A DNA stretch of 64,000 nucleotides from Ornatilinea sp. (GTDB lineage: Bacteria; Chloroflexota; Anaerolineae; Anaerolineales; Anaerolineaceae). Shown piece after piece: positions 25,063 to 33,627 of the stretch. Where the stretch lies: contig JAHDQE010000029.1 in NCBI GenBank assembly GCA_018433975.1, positions 1 to 64,000 on the forward strand, in the 5' to 3' direction. A model generated the notes under the pieces. It did not search any database, was not told where the DNA came from, and saw only the letters and a program-made list of their open reading frames with translations. Every line of letters begins with the position of its first letter. Within the stretch, counting starts at the first letter, position 1. The translations under genes were made by a program, and so were the position numbers.

Positions 25063-25695
25063 TTATTGCTGCTCTTTTTGCATCAGTTCATGCGCTTGCT
25101 TCCGGACATACAAAACTCGCTGCACCGCAGTCACATTTGCGAACAAAGCCACAATGCCCACGCCGATCATTGGAATATTAAAGATCAAAGCCGGAATCAG
25201 CACAAAATATCTTTCTACCCGCGTCAGGATACCAATTTTACAATCAAACCCAAGCCCTTCAGCCTTGGCTCGTGCATAAGAAACCAGAATCGAACCTGCC
25301 GCCGCGAGGTAGACTAACCCGCACCCCCACCAGTTTTGCTGCTGCAAAAAGTAAAACAACAGGCCGCCAAAAAGTACCAGTTCTGAATAGCGGTCGGTGA
25401 CCGAATCTACAAATGCTCCAAAAGAAGAAGGCTCCCCGCGGAGCCGCGCCATCGTTCCATCCAGCGCATCCACAGGAGCCATCAATAAAATCAATAACCC
25501 ACTCCAGGTGATATGTCCACGCGCAATCAGATACGCTGCCGCAGCATGGCCCACCAACCCGGAAATTGTTACTGTGTTTGGTTTCAGCCCAATACGATTG
25601 AGAAACCTGGCTATCGGCTCAAACACACCTTTAAAGACCTCACGCATGAGATCGGTGAAGCTTTTCTTTTTTTTCTTCTCAAACGCTTGTTCCAC
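25063..25695 (-). CDS. CDP-alcohol phosphatidyltransferase
   Basis: Membrane enzyme of 210 residues that transfers a phosphatidyl group from CDP-diacylglycerol to an alcohol. The catalytic motif D-G-x2-A-R-x8-G-x3-D-x3-D is exact in DALDGTMARLRGEPSSFG followed by AFVDSVTD. The N-terminal 25 residues are Lys-rich and amphipathic. It could make phosphatidylinositol phosphate, phosphatidylglycerol phosphate or archaetidyl-type lipids; the sequence alone does not tell. It is followed by lgt, which needs phosphatidylglycerol, 56 bases downstream. Confidence 0.88.
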   Translation of the reverse strand: MEQAFEKKKKKSFTDLMREVFKGVFEPIARFLNRIGLKPNTVTISGLVGHAAAAYLIARGHITWSGLLILLMAPVDALDGTMARLRGEPSSFGAFVDSVTDRYSELVLFGGLLFYFLQQQNWWGCGLVYLAAAGSILVSYARAKAEGLGFDCKIGILTRVERYFVLIPALIFNIPMIGVGIVALFANVTAVQRVLYVRKQAHELMQKEQQ

Positions 25696-25757
25696 AGTAC
25701 ACCACTTATTGACAGATTTATCTTATGCTATCTTACCCCCGCGGAACTGTCAAGAAG

Positions 25758-28013
25758 TTATAGATCATTTGCATCCCCTTCATCCGGATGGGAATCGGTG
25801 CGGTAATCCTCCTCTTCCTCCCCATCCGCACTTCCTTCGTCCTCCCAGTCGTCTTCTTCCAGCTCTCCTTCCGGAGGAACCAGAACCTCGCGCTCACGCC
25901 CGCCGCCCAGGGATGGGCCAACCACCCCCAATTCTTCCAATTCATCAATCAGACGGGCCGCCCGTGGATAACCTACACGCAAACGGCGTTGCAGCATGGA
26001 AGCACTGGCCCGCTGTGTCCTGCGAACCAGTCCAACCGCCTGTTCCAGCAGTTCATCGGACTCATCCACTTCCTGACGGAGCAGATCTTCCCAGGGGGCT
26101 GCTTCATCCTCCAGCGGATTGTTCTCCTGCCAGAATCCGACCAGACGTTCAATCTCCTGATCCGTCACCATGGCTCCCTGCGCACGCATTGGCACGGCCG
26201 CTTCCGGTGCAAGGAAAAGCATATCCCCATTTCCCAACAGGGACTCCGCTCCATTTGCGTCCAAAATCACCCTGGAATCAACCGAGGAAGCTACATTAAA
26301 TGCAATCCGGGCCGGAAAATTAGCTTTGATCAGACCGGTTACCACATCCGTGCTGGGTCGTTGGGTGGCTACAACCAGATGGATACCGGTCGCGCGGGCA
26401 AGCTGCGCCAACCGCACAATGCTGTGTTCCGTCTGGTCCGGAGCGGACATCATCAAATCCGCCAGTTCATCAATCAAAACCACAATTCTGGGCAGGGTTT
26501 CTTTATTGCGCCGGACCATTTTATGGTTGTAGCCGGAAAGGTTGCGCGTGCGGGCAGCCTCAAAGAGTTTATACCGGCGGTCCATCTCTGCCAGAGCCCA
26601 TTGGAGGACGCCCAGCATACGCAGAGGTTCGGTTTCCACTTTATTAAAAATATGCGGAAGCCCATTGAACCGCACCAATTCAACCATTTTCGGGTCAAGC
26701 ATCGCCAGGCGCAGGTCTTTTGGAGAATTATTCATCGCCAGACAAACCGTAATCGCTGCAATGCACACCGATTTACCGGAGCCAGTTGTACCGGAGATCA
26801 ACAAATGGGGCATTTTCTCCAGGTCTGCCACTACCGGTTTTCCCGAGACATTCTTTCCCAGGGCCAAACCTAAAGGCGAATTCATTTTTACAAAAGCCGC
26901 GGATTCCAGCAGGGAACGCAGCCGCACAATCGAGATTTCTTTGTTCGGCACTTCAATCCCCACATAATCCCGGCCGGGAACCGGCGCTTCAATACGCAGC
27001 CTTTCCGCCGACAGAGCCAGGGTAAGGTCTTTCGCGAGATTGGAGATTTGAGAAACGCGAACTTTTTGCTTGATCGTTTCCCCCTCCGACCCATTCTTTT
27101 CAACAAAGCCCGGTTTAATCGCAAATTGAGTAACGGTGGGTCCCGCCCGGTAACCGGTATATTCTGCGGGAATGCCAAATTCCGCCAAAGTTTTGATAAT
27201 CAAGTTAGCCGTGTATTGAATGGCCGCCGTATCATGCGTCAAAGCTCGTTCTTTTACCAGCAAATCCAGAGAAGGGAGTTTTTCGTCACGCACCAGAGAA
27301 ACCGCGGCAGTCTCAACACCCTCATCCGGGAGTGGTTGAATGCGTTTTTGTCCGGATTTGCCCTGGGCTGCCGCAAATTGGTCCGCCGGAATCAATTCTT
27401 CTTTCAACACAACAATTTCTTCCGGTTCGTGGGACCAGCGTTCCATGGTGCTATCCAACCACCCTAAAATCCCGGAGCCTATCAGAAAGAAAAGGATCAA
27501 AAGCAGAAACAGGAAGCCTGTGCTTATCGGAGGCGGTAAAATCACCTGCACCACGGCAGCCAGCGCCCACCCAATGACGCCGCCATCCAGCCCCAATTCA
27601 GCCCGCTCGATTAAATGTCCTCCCGCAATGGATAACAGTGCAACAGACGTGAACCCCACGCCTTCCAAAGCCAGTATCCGCCCCCAACGGATCCGGGGAG
27701 TGTTTTCTGAACGTTTCCAAAGGATTATCCCTCCGGCCACCCCCAACAACACCGCGAAAAGGAAGCCTCCCTCTCCAAGGCCGCGTCTAACAAGCTGAAT
27801 CCATGGAGAGATAAAAACCCCTTTTGTCAAACCAAGCAATCCCAAAAGCGTCAACAGAGCCAGCACAACCCCGCCCAGGCCGACCACGTCCCAGGTGAAA
27901 CGCATAAACCCCACCGGATTGTCAGCTTTTGGCTTTGGATCAGGCAGGTTTAACTCCGGTGCTTTTTCAGGATCTTTTGGATTTGAGTCAGCAGAACCGG
28001 TTGAACGACTCAT
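25758..28013 (-). CDS. ftsK: DNA translocase FtsK/SpoIIIE
   Basis: Septum-located DNA pump of 751 residues. Four to five N-terminal helices (to about residue 190) anchor it, a short linker follows, then the RecA-like motor with Walker A GTTGSGKSV and Walker B RIVVLIDELADLMM. The C-terminal gamma winged helix (QRASASMLQRRLRVGYPRAARLIDELEELGVVGP) reads the KOPS/SRS-type orientation sequences. A final acidic tail of about 50 residues is Glu/Asp-rich. Its ATG overlaps the stop of the S1-domain gene by 4 bases, so both are on one transcript. Confidence 0.95.
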   Translation of the reverse strand: MSRSTGSADSNPKDPEKAPELNLPDPKPKADNPVGFMRFTWDVVGLGGVVLALLTLLGLLGLTKGVFISPWIQLVRRGLGEGGFLFAVLLGVAGGIILWKRSENTPRIRWGRILALEGVGFTSVALLSIAGGHLIERAELGLDGGVIGWALAAVVQVILPPPISTGFLFLLLILFFLIGSGILGWLDSTMERWSHEPEEIVVLKEELIPADQFAAAQGKSGQKRIQPLPDEGVETAAVSLVRDEKLPSLDLLVKERALTHDTAAIQYTANLIIKTLAEFGIPAEYTGYRAGPTVTQFAIKPGFVEKNGSEGETIKQKVRVSQISNLAKDLTLALSAERLRIEAPVPGRDYVGIEVPNKEISIVRLRSLLESAAFVKMNSPLGLALGKNVSGKPVVADLEKMPHLLISGTTGSGKSVCIAAITVCLAMNNSPKDLRLAMLDPKMVELVRFNGLPHIFNKVETEPLRMLGVLQWALAEMDRRYKLFEAARTRNLSGYNHKMVRRNKETLPRIVVLIDELADLMMSAPDQTEHSIVRLAQLARATGIHLVVATQRPSTDVVTGLIKANFPARIAFNVASSVDSRVILDANGAESLLGNGDMLFLAPEAAVPMRAQGAMVTDQEIERLVGFWQENNPLEDEAAPWEDLLRQEVDESDELLEQAVGLVRRTQRASASMLQRRLRVGYPRAARLIDELEELGVVGPSLGGGREREVLVPPEGELEEDDWEDEGSADGEEEEDYRTDSHPDEGDANDL

Positions 28014-28963
28014 TCAGTGCTCACCAACCCCAGCCCCAAACGGCGGCGCTCCGCATCGATATGCAAAATGCGCACCTGAACAGAGTCATCCGGTTGAAAG
28101 AGTTTTTCAAGGTCTTTATTCCCTGGAGCAAGATTCATGGAGGAAATATGAATCAATCCTTCAACACCTTCACTCAACCTGGCAAACACCCCAAAACGCA
28201 TAATCGCAGTTATCGTTGCAGGCAGTACGTCACCGGGTCTGTATTTTTCCACAATATTCTCCCAGGGGTTTTCACAAAGGCGCTTCAGACTCAAGGCCAC
28301 ACGGACATTCTCTTCCGATACTTGTAAAACCAGTGTGCGCACTTTCTGATTCACTTGAAGGATGTCCGAGGGATGACGAACCCGTCCCCAGGAAAGCTCG
28401 GAAACATGAATCAACCCCTCAACGCCGCCCAGATCAACAAACACGCCAAAGTCGGTTACATTGGTTACCACACCCTCAACCACATGGCCTTCTACCAATG
28501 ACTTGAAGAGTTCTTTGCGCTGTCCTTCACCGGCCAGAGCAGCCCGTTCAGAGAGCACCACTCGTTCCAGTTCGGCCTCGCACTCAATCACTTTTAAAGA
28601 AAGTTGACGACCAACATAATTGGCCAATTTTCTTTGCCGTTCCTGCTCATCATCAATGCCCGCAATTTCAACAAGGTGAGAAACCGGAACAAAACCCTGA
28701 ACCCCTTCACCATGAACCAGGAGTCCTCCCCTGTTATAAGCATAAACTTCCAGATCAATGATTTCATCCCGCTCATACAGATTCTGGACTTTATGCCAAT
28801 CGACAGCATATACTTCAGCAGTTTGCTCAGTCTGAGATGGGGTCTCCAACGTGGTAATAGATTGAACACAGGATTCCTCATCCGCCAATACAGATTCCCA
28901 CCAACCTTCGTCTAACTCTGCCGGTTCTTTTTCAAGAAAAGGTTCGTACGACTCTGACAACAT
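28010..28963 (-). CDS. Three-S1-domain RNA-binding protein
   Basis: Protein of 317 residues similar to the S1 repeats of ribosomal protein S1. Three OB-fold S1 motifs are visible: about residues 65-130 (GGLLVHGEGVQGFVPVSHL), 150-220 (VTDFGVFVDLGGVEGLIHVSEL) and 235-310 (MRFGVFARLSEGVEGLIHISSM). The first is the most divergent. It may be the organism's S1-like translation factor or a degradation factor. GGGGAGG 10 bases before the ATG is strong. It is the first gene of the ftsK operon. Confidence 0.85.
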   Translation of the reverse strand: MLSESYEPFLEKEPAELDEGWWESVLADEESCVQSITTLETPSQTEQTAEVYAVDWHKVQNLYERDEIIDLEVYAYNRGGLLVHGEGVQGFVPVSHLVEIAGIDDEQERQRKLANYVGRQLSLKVIECEAELERVVLSERAALAGEGQRKELFKSLVEGHVVEGVVTNVTDFGVFVDLGGVEGLIHVSELSWGRVRHPSDILQVNQKVRTLVLQVSEENVRVALSLKRLCENPWENIVEKYRPGDVLPATITAIMRFGVFARLSEGVEGLIHISSMNLAPGNKDLEKLFQPDDSVQVRILHIDAERRRLGLGLVSTE

Positions 28964-29042
28964 CTAAAACACCTCCCCTTACTTCGGCCATTGCATTACG
29001 GGTAAATTACAATACTATTCTATTATCCACATTAATATTCAA

Positions 29043-30956
29043 TTAATCAACTGTTTTTTGTTTATTCATAGGCTGATTTTGAATTTGGAATTCCATATCC
29101 ATGATCGAATTGGCCACAGCCTCAATCGCCACACGCTGTTTTCGATACAGATCCGCTTCCGAAACCGCCAGACGGATCGCAACATCACGGACTTTACGGC
29201 CTTCCATGAATTTCATCTCCAGAATATTGAACAGAACCCATTCCCCGGTGAATCGCCGCTCTCCCTCCGGGCGGACCTGATCAATTGCCTTCCGTAAAAC
29301 GGCCCGCAGCGCATTGGCCTGATTACCGTCATGATTATTCATCTCATGTTGAACAACCTGGAATTCCATCAGAGGATTATCCGTCAATTTTGGTCCTCCC
29401 CAATAATGTGTCAGGGCATCCTTAACCCAACGGGACATCTTCTCGGCAATGGCATCTTCTTCATCATGATTTGGATTCAGGTCGCTGCCTGTGTAACCGC
29501 CCGCGGCACGGATTCGCTGTATGCGGTCCATTTCGGGGCTGAGTGTTTGCAGAGATTGGAACACTTGCTGCTGGACTTTACGCTCAATCAAAGCTAATTT
29601 AGCCCGGTTGGAGAAAAACTTAAGCGCGCGGACCTGTTCTTCTTCCAGCGCACGATCTCCAATCCCCGTGATTCCCAGAAGCCCCAGAAGTACCTCCTGG
29701 TCTTCTTCCCCATTCTCGCTCATCAGCGGCACCAGAATATCCTCACCCCATTTAAACCAATCCGGGATCGCATCATTGTCGGCCACCAGCCGCTGCAATT
29801 GGTCCGATACGCCTGCCTCTTCAAACCTGGCATGTCCGACTTTGATGATAAGGTCAACACTTTCCTCATTCATCCCGGCAATATACGCCCCGGCTACTTG
29901 CAGCTGGTCACAAATGGCACCCAACACCATTTCCATGAACTGGCGCAAATCGTTTTGAGTGAGAAGGCGATCCTCAAGCTTGCGCAGTGTACTTACATCA
30001 GCCTGGTCCATTCCATAGAACAATACTTTTTCACCCAATGGACTGAAAACCGTAATCAAATATTCACTGAGAACAATGGTTGCAACCATCAAAATCGACA
30101 CCAGCGGTGTATAAGTGCTGCCAACCATGTTTAAAATCCGGCTGGTAACCGTAGCAATCGCAAGAGTGAGGCTGCCGGTAAATGGACCGCGCATCAACCA
30201 CTTGAAAAGGCGCCGCCGGACAACCCGGTCGGGCCAGGAAACTCCGAAGAAAGCCACCGCATAAGCCATCAGGATCAGTAATCCGACCACCAGGAAGTTG
30301 CTCAAAATCGCCATCAGCCAGAATGAAACAGGATGATTGGCAACCAATTGAGAACCAAACAGCAAATATGGAAAAGAACCCAATGCCGGAGCCAGAGACC
30401 CCATGATCAGATAGGCCATTCGACGGCTGCTGGTGGGGGTAGTGGTGCGCCGGTAAGCCCGAACCAGGTTAAAGCCCGTCAGCCCCATGATCGTCAGATA
30501 AAACAGGGTAAAAATCCCGGTTATCGCTGTAGGTTCAAGATGAGGTGCAGGGGGTTGATCCATCCGGATTGGCCCTACAAACAGCCCGGTCGGCAGGCTT
30601 ATCAGAAAAATAATTGAAGCGGCATAAACAACACGGACCGCCCATCGTCTGCGCCACCGGCTGGGTTTGCCGGTTGTCGCCAGCAAGATATCGGAAAAAT
30701 GAAGATAAATTGCGGGGAGCAGGATGACCCCCACCCACTGCAGCCGCAGCCAGAATTCAATTTGAGGGACCGTCATTGCCACGCTGCCAATGGCCTCCGC
30801 AGTAAAGACAATCACCACACACACCATCACCACAGCGAAAGCCATGGCGACCCGGTTCTTCAAATTAAAGGTTAATGCATACAACAACAGGGAAAAGGCC
30901 GTGATCGCCACACCTGCTGTCAGAATTTGATTGACGGTTTCTAAAAAAAGAATCAT
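29043..30956 (-). CDS. 7TM-GAF sensor protein without kinase domain
   Basis: Protein of 637 residues. The first 230 residues contain seven helices resembling the N-terminal 7TM sensor region of some histidine kinases (YALTFNLKNRVAMAFAVVMVCV; EFWLRLQWVGVILLPAIYLHFS). Two more helices follow near 255-300, then a GAF-like region at about 330-480. The C-terminal 150 residues lack H-box and ATPase motifs; they include FNILEMKFMEGRKVRDVAIRLAVSEADLYRKQRVAI, which looks like a helix-turn-helix-type segment. The function is unknown; a membrane receptor acting on DNA or a partner protein is possible. It stands alone. Confidence 0.6.
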   Translation of the reverse strand: MILFLETVNQILTAGVAITAFSLLLYALTFNLKNRVAMAFAVVMVCVVIVFTAEAIGSVAMTVPQIEFWLRLQWVGVILLPAIYLHFSDILLATTGKPSRWRRRWAVRVVYAASIIFLISLPTGLFVGPIRMDQPPAPHLEPTAITGIFTLFYLTIMGLTGFNLVRAYRRTTTPTSSRRMAYLIMGSLAPALGSFPYLLFGSQLVANHPVSFWLMAILSNFLVVGLLILMAYAVAFFGVSWPDRVVRRRLFKWLMRGPFTGSLTLAIATVTSRILNMVGSTYTPLVSILMVATIVLSEYLITVFSPLGEKVLFYGMDQADVSTLRKLEDRLLTQNDLRQFMEMVLGAICDQLQVAGAYIAGMNEESVDLIIKVGHARFEEAGVSDQLQRLVADNDAIPDWFKWGEDILVPLMSENGEEDQEVLLGLLGITGIGDRALEEEQVRALKFFSNRAKLALIERKVQQQVFQSLQTLSPEMDRIQRIRAAGGYTGSDLNPNHDEEDAIAEKMSRWVKDALTHYWGGPKLTDNPLMEFQVVQHEMNNHDGNQANALRAVLRKAIDQVRPEGERRFTGEWVLFNILEMKFMEGRKVRDVAIRLAVSEADLYRKQRVAIEAVANSIMDMEFQIQNQPMNKQKTVD

Positions 30957-31015
30957 TCTTTAGCCAGTATATCAATTTTCTGTGTTCTATATCTCCGGAA
31001 TCACGGATTTTTCAA

Positions 31016-31555
31016 TTACCGCAAAAAGCGAGCAAAGAACAGGGCAATATCCCGATTCGCGTAAAAATGGTCATTGTATCCACAGAACTCATATCCCAGC
31101 TTCAATGCCAGCCGTATCGCAGGATAATTTTTAGACTGCATGCTGATCACCATCCTTCGCAGATTGCGTTGGGCGGACCACTGCTGAGCAGCCAGCAGTA
31201 AAGCAACCGCAATACCCTGCCGGCGGACATTCTCCCGCACAACAAGATCCGTTACCCAGGCAGTGCTGGGTGAAAAATGATCTTCCAAACGGATGTATCC
31301 CACCGGACTGCCTTGCAGCGTAGCGGTTAACATTTCCAAACGCTGTGACCACTGCTGGTGAATCAGTGCTGGCGAGCGGGGATATTCGACCCGCACTTTT
31401 CTCGGAAGGCGGATCTCCCGAAAACTTACCCCAATTTGTCCGTCTTCCACACTCCGTTCCATCTGCCACACATAGGCCGTCTGGTAAGAATGCTCCAGGC
31501 TGGACAGCTCGATTAAATCAGATGAAACTGTTGGTCTTATACCAATTTCCGGCAT
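31016..31555 (-). CDS. GNAT-family N-acetyltransferase
   Basis: Acetyl-CoA-dependent acyltransferase of 179 residues. Motif A reads DLVVRENVRRQGIAVALLLAAQQW, with the R-x-x-G-x-A pyrophosphate loop, and the C-terminal KLGYEFCGYNDHFY block is typical of the fold. The substrate is unknown. GGAG precedes the ATG by about 9 bases. It lies 15 bases after the preceding minus-strand gene's stop, so it may be co-transcribed with it. Confidence 0.85.
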   Translation of the reverse strand: MPEIGIRPTVSSDLIELSSLEHSYQTAYVWQMERSVEDGQIGVSFREIRLPRKVRVEYPRSPALIHQQWSQRLEMLTATLQGSPVGYIRLEDHFSPSTAWVTDLVVRENVRRQGIAVALLLAAQQWSAQRNLRRMVISMQSKNYPAIRLALKLGYEFCGYNDHFYANRDIALFFARFLR

Positions 31556-31570
31556 AATAAAAACTCCAAA

Positions 31571-32281
31571 TTATGGTGAAATAACCCTTACCGGTATAAC
31601 ACAGATTGGCAAGAGCTGATTCTGGTTATCGGTCACAACCAATCGGAGCAAATAATCTCCCAGAGCCAATTGTTCCGTGTTCCAGACACCTGTGAACTGT
31701 TTTACCGTTTCTTCTTCAGGAATTTGAAGCGAATCCGCGTTTCCTGCCGCAATGGTAACCCAGGCATCACTTCCCGGTTGGCTGAACTCATACTTAAAAA
31801 AGCCCAGGTTTGCCACATTGATCACGCCAACCAAATCGACTTTTCCGCTGATTTCCCCGCCCGATTCGGGAGAAAGCCATTCAATTTCACCCGGAATACA
31901 GCCTTCTGTGGCGGGGGCAGTAAGGGTAGGCTGTGTCTCCGCTTCTTCCGTTACAAGTAATGCTTCACTCGTTTCGACCATTGGGCTTGGCGTGGCCAGT
32001 AAATCCAGCGTTGGCGTGGCAAGGGAACTGCCGGCAGGCACCTCTAAGGAAATGAAATTCACCAGTACGTATTCTGCCGCGGCCAGCATCGCCAGCAAAA
32101 TTACCACCGTTAAAGAAATACTCAAACTGCGCTGTGCCTTTTCTCGTTCCAGGCCAAAAACTGCCGAACGCAACTCTTCCCATGCCAGATAAAGTTTGCG
32201 CAGAGAAACGCCACCCACCAAACCCAGCAGCAGATAGATCCAAACTTGAGTATCTTCCAAATATTGCAGGATATCTTTCAT
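31571..32281 (-). CDS. Membrane protein with extracytoplasmic domain, unknown function
   Basis: I do not recognise a named family. The protein has 236 residues, two N-terminal helices (about 12-30 and 47-75) separated by a basic, charged loop (AWEELRSAVFGLEREKAQRSL), then a Thr/Ser/Pro-rich linker and a C-terminal domain of about 100 residues (GCIPGEIEWLSPESGGEISGKVDLVGVINVAN) resembling an Ig-like beta-sandwich. The C-terminal part is expected outside the membrane. It precedes the GNAT gene on the same strand. Confidence 0.6.
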   Translation of the reverse strand: MKDILQYLEDTQVWIYLLLGLVGGVSLRKLYLAWEELRSAVFGLEREKAQRSLSISLTVVILLAMLAAAEYVLVNFISLEVPAGSSLATPTLDLLATPSPMVETSEALLVTEEAETQPTLTAPATEGCIPGEIEWLSPESGGEISGKVDLVGVINVANLGFFKYEFSQPGSDAWVTIAAGNADSLQIPEEETVKQFTGVWNTEQLALGDYLLRLVVTDNQNQLLPICVIPVRVISP

Positions 32282-32361
32282 AACTCACAGCAAAAAACAC
32301 ACCATCCACTATCGAAACAGTGTAACGGGCGTAATAGATTCTCTTCTTATGCCTTCAACGC

Positions 32362-33198
32362 TTAGAGCCGGCGAAGTACACCCATAAGAATCGCCTTCAG
32401 TTTGGGTACAATCACTTTTCCTGCTTCGAGAACTTCTTCATGTGTCGTGGCAGTGCTGCCATCCAGATTGGCTTTATTGCTGATCCCGGAAATTCCTAAA
32501 ACGCGGGTACCGCCATGTCTGGCAACAATGGTCTCCGGAACGGTGGACATTCCCACTGCGTCCGCGCCAATCGTTCGCAGAAAACGCAGGTCGGCCGGTG
32601 ACTCATAAGATGGCCCTGCCAGGCAGATATATACACCTTCGCGTACCGGAACATTCGCCTCAAGAGCAGCTTCACGCGCCAATTTTTGCAATCCACGATC
32701 ATAGGGCTGGCTCATATCCGGGAACCGTACCCCGAACTCTTCCAGGTTTGGGCCGCGAAGCGGATTCATGCCGGCCATTGCCAAAAGGCTGATATGGTCG
32801 GTCAGTATCATCACATCGCCCGGCACGAAGTCCGGATCAATTGCTCCAGCCGCATTGGTGACAAACAACATCTCCACGCCCAGCCGCTGCATCACCCGCA
32901 CCGGCATGGTAATCTGCGACATACTGTATCCTTCATAGTAATGCGAACGACCCTGCATCACCAACACTGTCTGTCCGGCTAATTTACCAATCACCAACCG
33001 CCCCTCATGCCCGGCCACCGTCGATTTAGGCCAATTTGGAATCTCCGAAGCGGGGATTACATCCGCTTCCTCCACTAAATTTGCCAGTTCACCCAGGCCT
33101 GATCCCAAAATCATGCCAATCCGAGGCGAATGAGCGGTGCGCTCACGAACGACTGCCGCGGCCTCATCAATTTGCTCCAGCGTAATGAAATCTTGCAT
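32362..33198 (-). CDS. punA: Purine-nucleoside phosphorylase (inosine/guanosine type)
   Basis: Trimeric-type PNP of 278 residues: nucleoside plus phosphate gives base plus (deoxy)ribose 1-phosphate. MILGSGLGELA is the phosphate loop, QGRSHYYEGY carries the active-site His/Tyr, TNAAG binds the base, CLAGPSYESPADLRFLR and VGMSTVPETIVA are signatures, and GISNKAN carries the conserved Asn that selects 6-oxopurines. It complements the pyrimidine enzyme at 43-44 kb in nucleoside salvage. It is monocistronic, with an 80-base gap to the next minus-strand gene. Confidence 0.93.
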   Translation of the reverse strand: MQDFITLEQIDEAAAVVRERTAHSPRIGMILGSGLGELANLVEEADVIPASEIPNWPKSTVAGHEGRLVIGKLAGQTVLVMQGRSHYYEGYSMSQITMPVRVMQRLGVEMLFVTNAAGAIDPDFVPGDVMILTDHISLLAMAGMNPLRGPNLEEFGVRFPDMSQPYDRGLQKLAREAALEANVPVREGVYICLAGPSYESPADLRFLRTIGADAVGMSTVPETIVARHGGTRVLGISGISNKANLDGSTATTHEEVLEAGKVIVPKLKAILMGVLRRL

Positions 33199-33627
33199 AC
33201 TATTTCTCCATCAGGGTTTGTTTTCAAACCAGCCAGGACACATTTTATATCCCGTCAAACATCAAAAAAGATAAAAAGCCACCCGATCCCAACAGACCAA
33301 CGGATCACTTTATTCTCAATATCCAGCATCAACCAGAATACTATTCACAAAAAACTTTGACAGAAAACTCCCCACCGAGCGTTTTAATCAGTCTGGATGG
33401 GAAGTTCATATTTTTATTATATCAGATATACATTTTTAACAATTTCATCCATCTTTCTAATTCCATTTGGTTCGGATAAAAGTTCTTATGGCATGATGCT
33501 TTAAAAACTTAGCTCCACCGCAAATTTTTAAAGAGTTTGGTAAAATAAATAAACTTTTTATTTGTTTTCCCGGCAAGAAATAAAAAATCTATAATCATTT
33601 TTTAAAGGGGTTATTTTCCGTACTCAG
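33199..33627. other. AT-rich divergent intergenic region
   Basis: This 429-base region between punA and the diguanylate cyclase gene is clearly more AT-rich than its flanks. A TATAAT at 33590-33595 could be the -10 of the cyclase gene, but no matching -35 is seen. GGGG at 33606-33609 is rather far from the ATG to be a ribosome binding site. No gene or stable hairpin is visible in the rest. Confidence 0.5.
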
